Positions 61,561-64,000 of a stretch of DNA of 64,000 nucleotides are shown here, piece by piece (the stretch's first letter is position 1; every line of letters starts with the position of its first letter). The notes beneath the pieces were generated by a model that worked only from the letters and a program-made list of their open reading frames with translations, was not told the DNA's origin and did not search any database. Position numbers and translations under genes: made by a program. Source of the stretch: Apiospora phragmitis (lineage: Eukaryota; Ascomycota; Sordariomycetes; Amphisphaeriales; Apiosporaceae); NCBI GenBank assembly GCA_038363925.1, contig JAQQWL010000002.1, positions 2,666,001 through 2,730,000 on the forward strand, written 5' to 3'.

Positions 61561-62887
61561 CCAACCTCCGAGCAGATCCAATACGCATATCAAGCGGAGA
61601 GATACACAAACTAGCGTCGGCAGCACGGATACTGCTAAGAAGGTTGTTTTGCATGCCGATTAAATCTGGCTCGGCTACGACATCGCTCTACAGTTTCCAT
61701 CCCTTCCCTTTTTAACGACTCGCATTTTCACTGATTGCGCGCGAGATTATGATTATCCTATGCCAATGGCTGGTTTGCTCTCGGAGAAGCGAGAAATCCC
61801 ATACAGCAGAATTGAAGTTTTTAGTTTATACGTCGATGGATTGATAGGTTTAGTAGGCATCTGATAATGGTCAGGTTGAACGATGGAATGAGATACGTGG
61901 TTATGTGGGCAGCAAGCAAGGCAGCTGAGGTGTTTTGTGGGTGTGTTGGTGGTTTGTGGTCTTGTTTCGCAGGGGCGTCGTAGCGGGTTGTGGCGACATG
62001 ATCCCGACCAACTACTGGCACAAATATCCCCTCCATCCTCATCTTATTGCATCGAGGTGGGCAGCTTCTTCTTTCCGAGGCTTCACAGCTTCGCGCGCAC
62101 ACACGAAAACAAACACATGGGTGCCGGGGGCGGAACACTTGGCGGCATTCTGTTAGCATTGCGGACACACCGCTGATAGATAAGTTTGGCATATTAACGG
62201 AGTTAACTCGTGCATTATTAATATAGCGGCAAACTTTTCTCCTCTGTATAGATGTCATATCCGACCTGTGATACTCTTTCCCTACTTTATCTTTGTGGCG
62301 TGTTCTATTAAGTCAACTTAAGAATCGCCAGTTCGGCACCGGCTATTCCGAACCTCATGACGAAGCTACGTGGATATGTAAGGATTCATTCACTTGAGCA
62401 AGGAACGGGTGCAAACTTATGTGTTGAAAGTCGTCATCTTCTCATTATTAATAGCGTCATTATGCCCTCCCAAACGCATGTTATCTAGTCCTATAAGCAG
62501 AACAGTAACCAATACAAGCACCAACCAAAGAACGCCCCGAGGGGGTGTTTTGCAAACTCCCTACCTCCTTTTTTGTATGGAAACCACTCGGACCGATCCG
62601 GGCCCGTAATGCCATGATCGAAAATAAATATCGCAGACGCCTTCTCCCTAAGAAAAACACAATCTCCCCCTAAATCCCTACTGACTAGTACTCATACACT
62701 TTAGCTTTTTGCTCTTCGCCCATCAAATCAAATTCGACAACCCAGACTCCTTGTTTCCCAGTGATCCCCATTCGTTTCTTCTTTTTGGCTTTCTCCTGCC
62801 TGCAACGGAGGTAACTCGCCAAATACATAACATCGTGAGGCGCGTGGGCGTTTTCCTCAACCACACCACACCTTTTAGGGGGTTCAT
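61561..62887. other. Convergent intergenic region
   Basis: About 1.3 kb between the kinase 3' end (+) and the LRR gene 3' end (-). It should hold both 3' untranslated regions. I see no gene or RNA gene. Confidence 0.55.
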
Positions 62888-64000
62888 TCAGGCAGTCGCC
62901 TTCTTCGGCTCGGCAACGGCTCCACATGCAGCCAGGGCGGCCCAGACGTCATCCTTCCTCGTGACCTCATCTCTCTGCAAGGCCAGACCGTCGAGCATCT
63001 TGAGGCGCGCGCACGACTGCGTCACGGCCAGCTCGTGGAGGCGGCGGCGCTTCTTGGTGCCCATGTCCAGCCGGGCCGCGTACGTGGCGTCGCGCTCCCG
63101 GTTGGCGTCGGGCAGGGTAAAGGGGTCGGGCGGCTGCTCGGCGTTCCCGTTCTCCGTCGACACGAGCGACTGCTGGCTGTGGTTGGGCGGGTAGAAGCCC
63201 AGCGTGGCCACGTTATCGCGGAGGTCCAGCTTGCTGAGGTGTGGGAACTCGGCCAAGAGGCTGGAGACGGTGTTGATGTCGGCCAGGCGGTTGCCCGCTA
63301 CGAGCAGCTTCTTGAGACGGGGGATGTAGCGCAGCGCCGAGAGGTCCTCGAGGGCGTTGAAGTTGAGGTTCAGCGTGCGGAGGTTGGGCATCAGCTGGCC
63401 TAATTTCTCGGACAAGGACTCTAGGCCGCAGTTGGCCAACTCGAGCAGCTGCAGGTTGAGGAAGTCGACCCTCGGGTTGAAGGTCGTGAGCAGGTTACCC
63501 GACAAGAACAGCTTGCGGACCTCATAGACCTGGGTCAAGAATGCTAGGTCGAGTGGCATCTCCCCCTTTTGCTCACGCAACGACAGGCTGTCCAGGCGTC
63601 GAGCACGGGCGAACCCCGTTAACTTCATGAGACGGTTGCGGTCTGCATGCACCATCCGAATACCATGGAAAGCCGCCATATCAAGGGATTCCAGTAGATT
63701 GTCCGACAACTTCAGATACTTCAGGCCGGCCATAGCCTGACCATGGGTTGGAGCAAAAGACTGAAGACGGTTGTTGTCGAGATTCAGCGTCGATAGGGAA
63801 GGCAGCTGGTCCAGATGCCTGACTGAAGTGATTTGGTTGCCTTGCAAGTCGAGCTCGGTCAGCCGGTCCATTCTGGCACCGTCCATGTTGACATCCTCGA
63901 GCAAATTACCGCGAACCCGAAGCACCTGTAAACTGTCGTGGAACTTGATGCCATCCAGACTAGTGATGTTGTTGTTGTCCGCACGAAGATTGCGCAGATG
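62888..64000 (-). CDS. Leucine-rich repeat protein, Nud1/Cdc11-type septation scaffold (C-terminal part, 5' end beyond window)
   Basis: The frame is open from the right edge to the stop at 62,888 with no intron visible, so at least 370 residues are seen and the start lies outside. Serial LRRs of about 22 residues read LTELDLQGNQITSV, LSTLNLDNNRLQSF, LKYLKLSDNLLESL, VRKLFLSGNLLTTF, LRTLNLNFNALEDL and LKKLLVAGNRLADI. The segment SLREQKGEMPLDLAFL between repeats is, to my knowledge, typical of Nud1/Cdc11, the spindle-pole scaffold of the mitotic-exit/septation-initiation network. The C-terminus carries a basic stretch (TKKRRRLHELAV) and a final repeat-capping region (LKMLDGLAL). A different SDS22-type LRR protein is the alternative, since the N-terminal scaffold half is not in view. 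Confidence 0.8.
   Translation of the reverse strand, partial: HLRNLRADNNNITSLDGIKFHDSLQVLRVRGNLLEDVNMDGARMDRLTELDLQGNQITSVRHLDQLPSLSTLNLDNNRLQSFAPTHGQAMAGLKYLKLSDNLLESLDMAAFHGIRMVHADRNRLMKLTGFARARRLDSLSLREQKGEMPLDLAFLTQVYEVRKLFLSGNLLTTFNPRVDFLNLQLLELANCGLESLSEKLGQLMPNLRTLNLNFNALEDLSALRYIPRLKKLLVAGNRLADINTVSSLLAEFPHLSKLDLRDNVATLGFYPPNHSQQSLVSTENGNAEQPPDPFTLPDANRERDATYAARLDMGTKKRRRLHELAVTQSCARLKMLDGLALQRDEVTRKDDVWAALAACGAVAEPKKATA

Overview
The window is genomic DNA of a filamentous ascomycete (Pezizomycotina, most likely a Sordariomycete). The evidence is short GT-AG introns with CTAAC or CTGAC branch sites, fungal protein families (CYS-3-type bZIP, CaMKK/Sak1-like kinase, Nud1/Cdc11-type LRR protein) and a very AT-rich block in which C survives mainly in CpG. 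That last pattern is the footprint of repeat-induced point mutation (RIP). No genus is claimed.

Layout. (1) 1-21,410 is a GC-balanced gene island: cys-3-like sulphur regulator (+), a small conserved probably mitochondrial protein (-), a nitrilase (-), a Ser-rich fungal protein (-), MLH3 (+), VPS11 (+) and a conserved fungal protein of about 217 aa (+). (2) 21,411-50,055 is a 28.6-kb RIP-mutated block with no intact gene. It resolves into a nest: inverted outer arms of more than 1 kb; a plus-strand Ty3/gypsy chromovirus (about 24.2-42.8 kb) split by a solo LTR (target duplication CCTTA), by a complete minus-strand chromovirus (27,478-35,187, duplication GTTAT) and by a pogo/Fot1-like DNA transposon (35,478-39,275) that itself carries a second one (37,020-38,879); a further solo LTR (22,941-23,672, duplication GGCGA); and a 3'-truncated minus-strand chromovirus (about 42,800-48,620). 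(3) 50,056-57,896 is about 7.8 kb without a recognisable gene, ending in the leader of a CaMKK/Sak1-like kinase (57,897-61,560, +). (4) 61,561-64,000 carries the 3' part of an LRR protein of the Nud1/Cdc11 type (-), running off the edge.

The host genes are housekeeping or regulatory and do not form a pathway: sulphur regulation, nitrile metabolism, mismatch repair and meiotic crossover, endolysosomal tethering, SNF1/AMPK-type signalling, septation scaffold. The most striking pattern outside the transposon nest is that four otherwise well-conserved genes (Ser-rich protein, MLH3, VPS11, kinase) each contain one or more single-base frameshifts, most of them at short G or C runs. This looks more like homopolymer sequencing errors than gene decay. 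I found no convincing previously undescribed system. The best leads are the nested transposon stratigraphy with readable target duplications, the inverted arms bounding the block, the modular LTR subfamilies and a duplicated motif inside the nitrilase.
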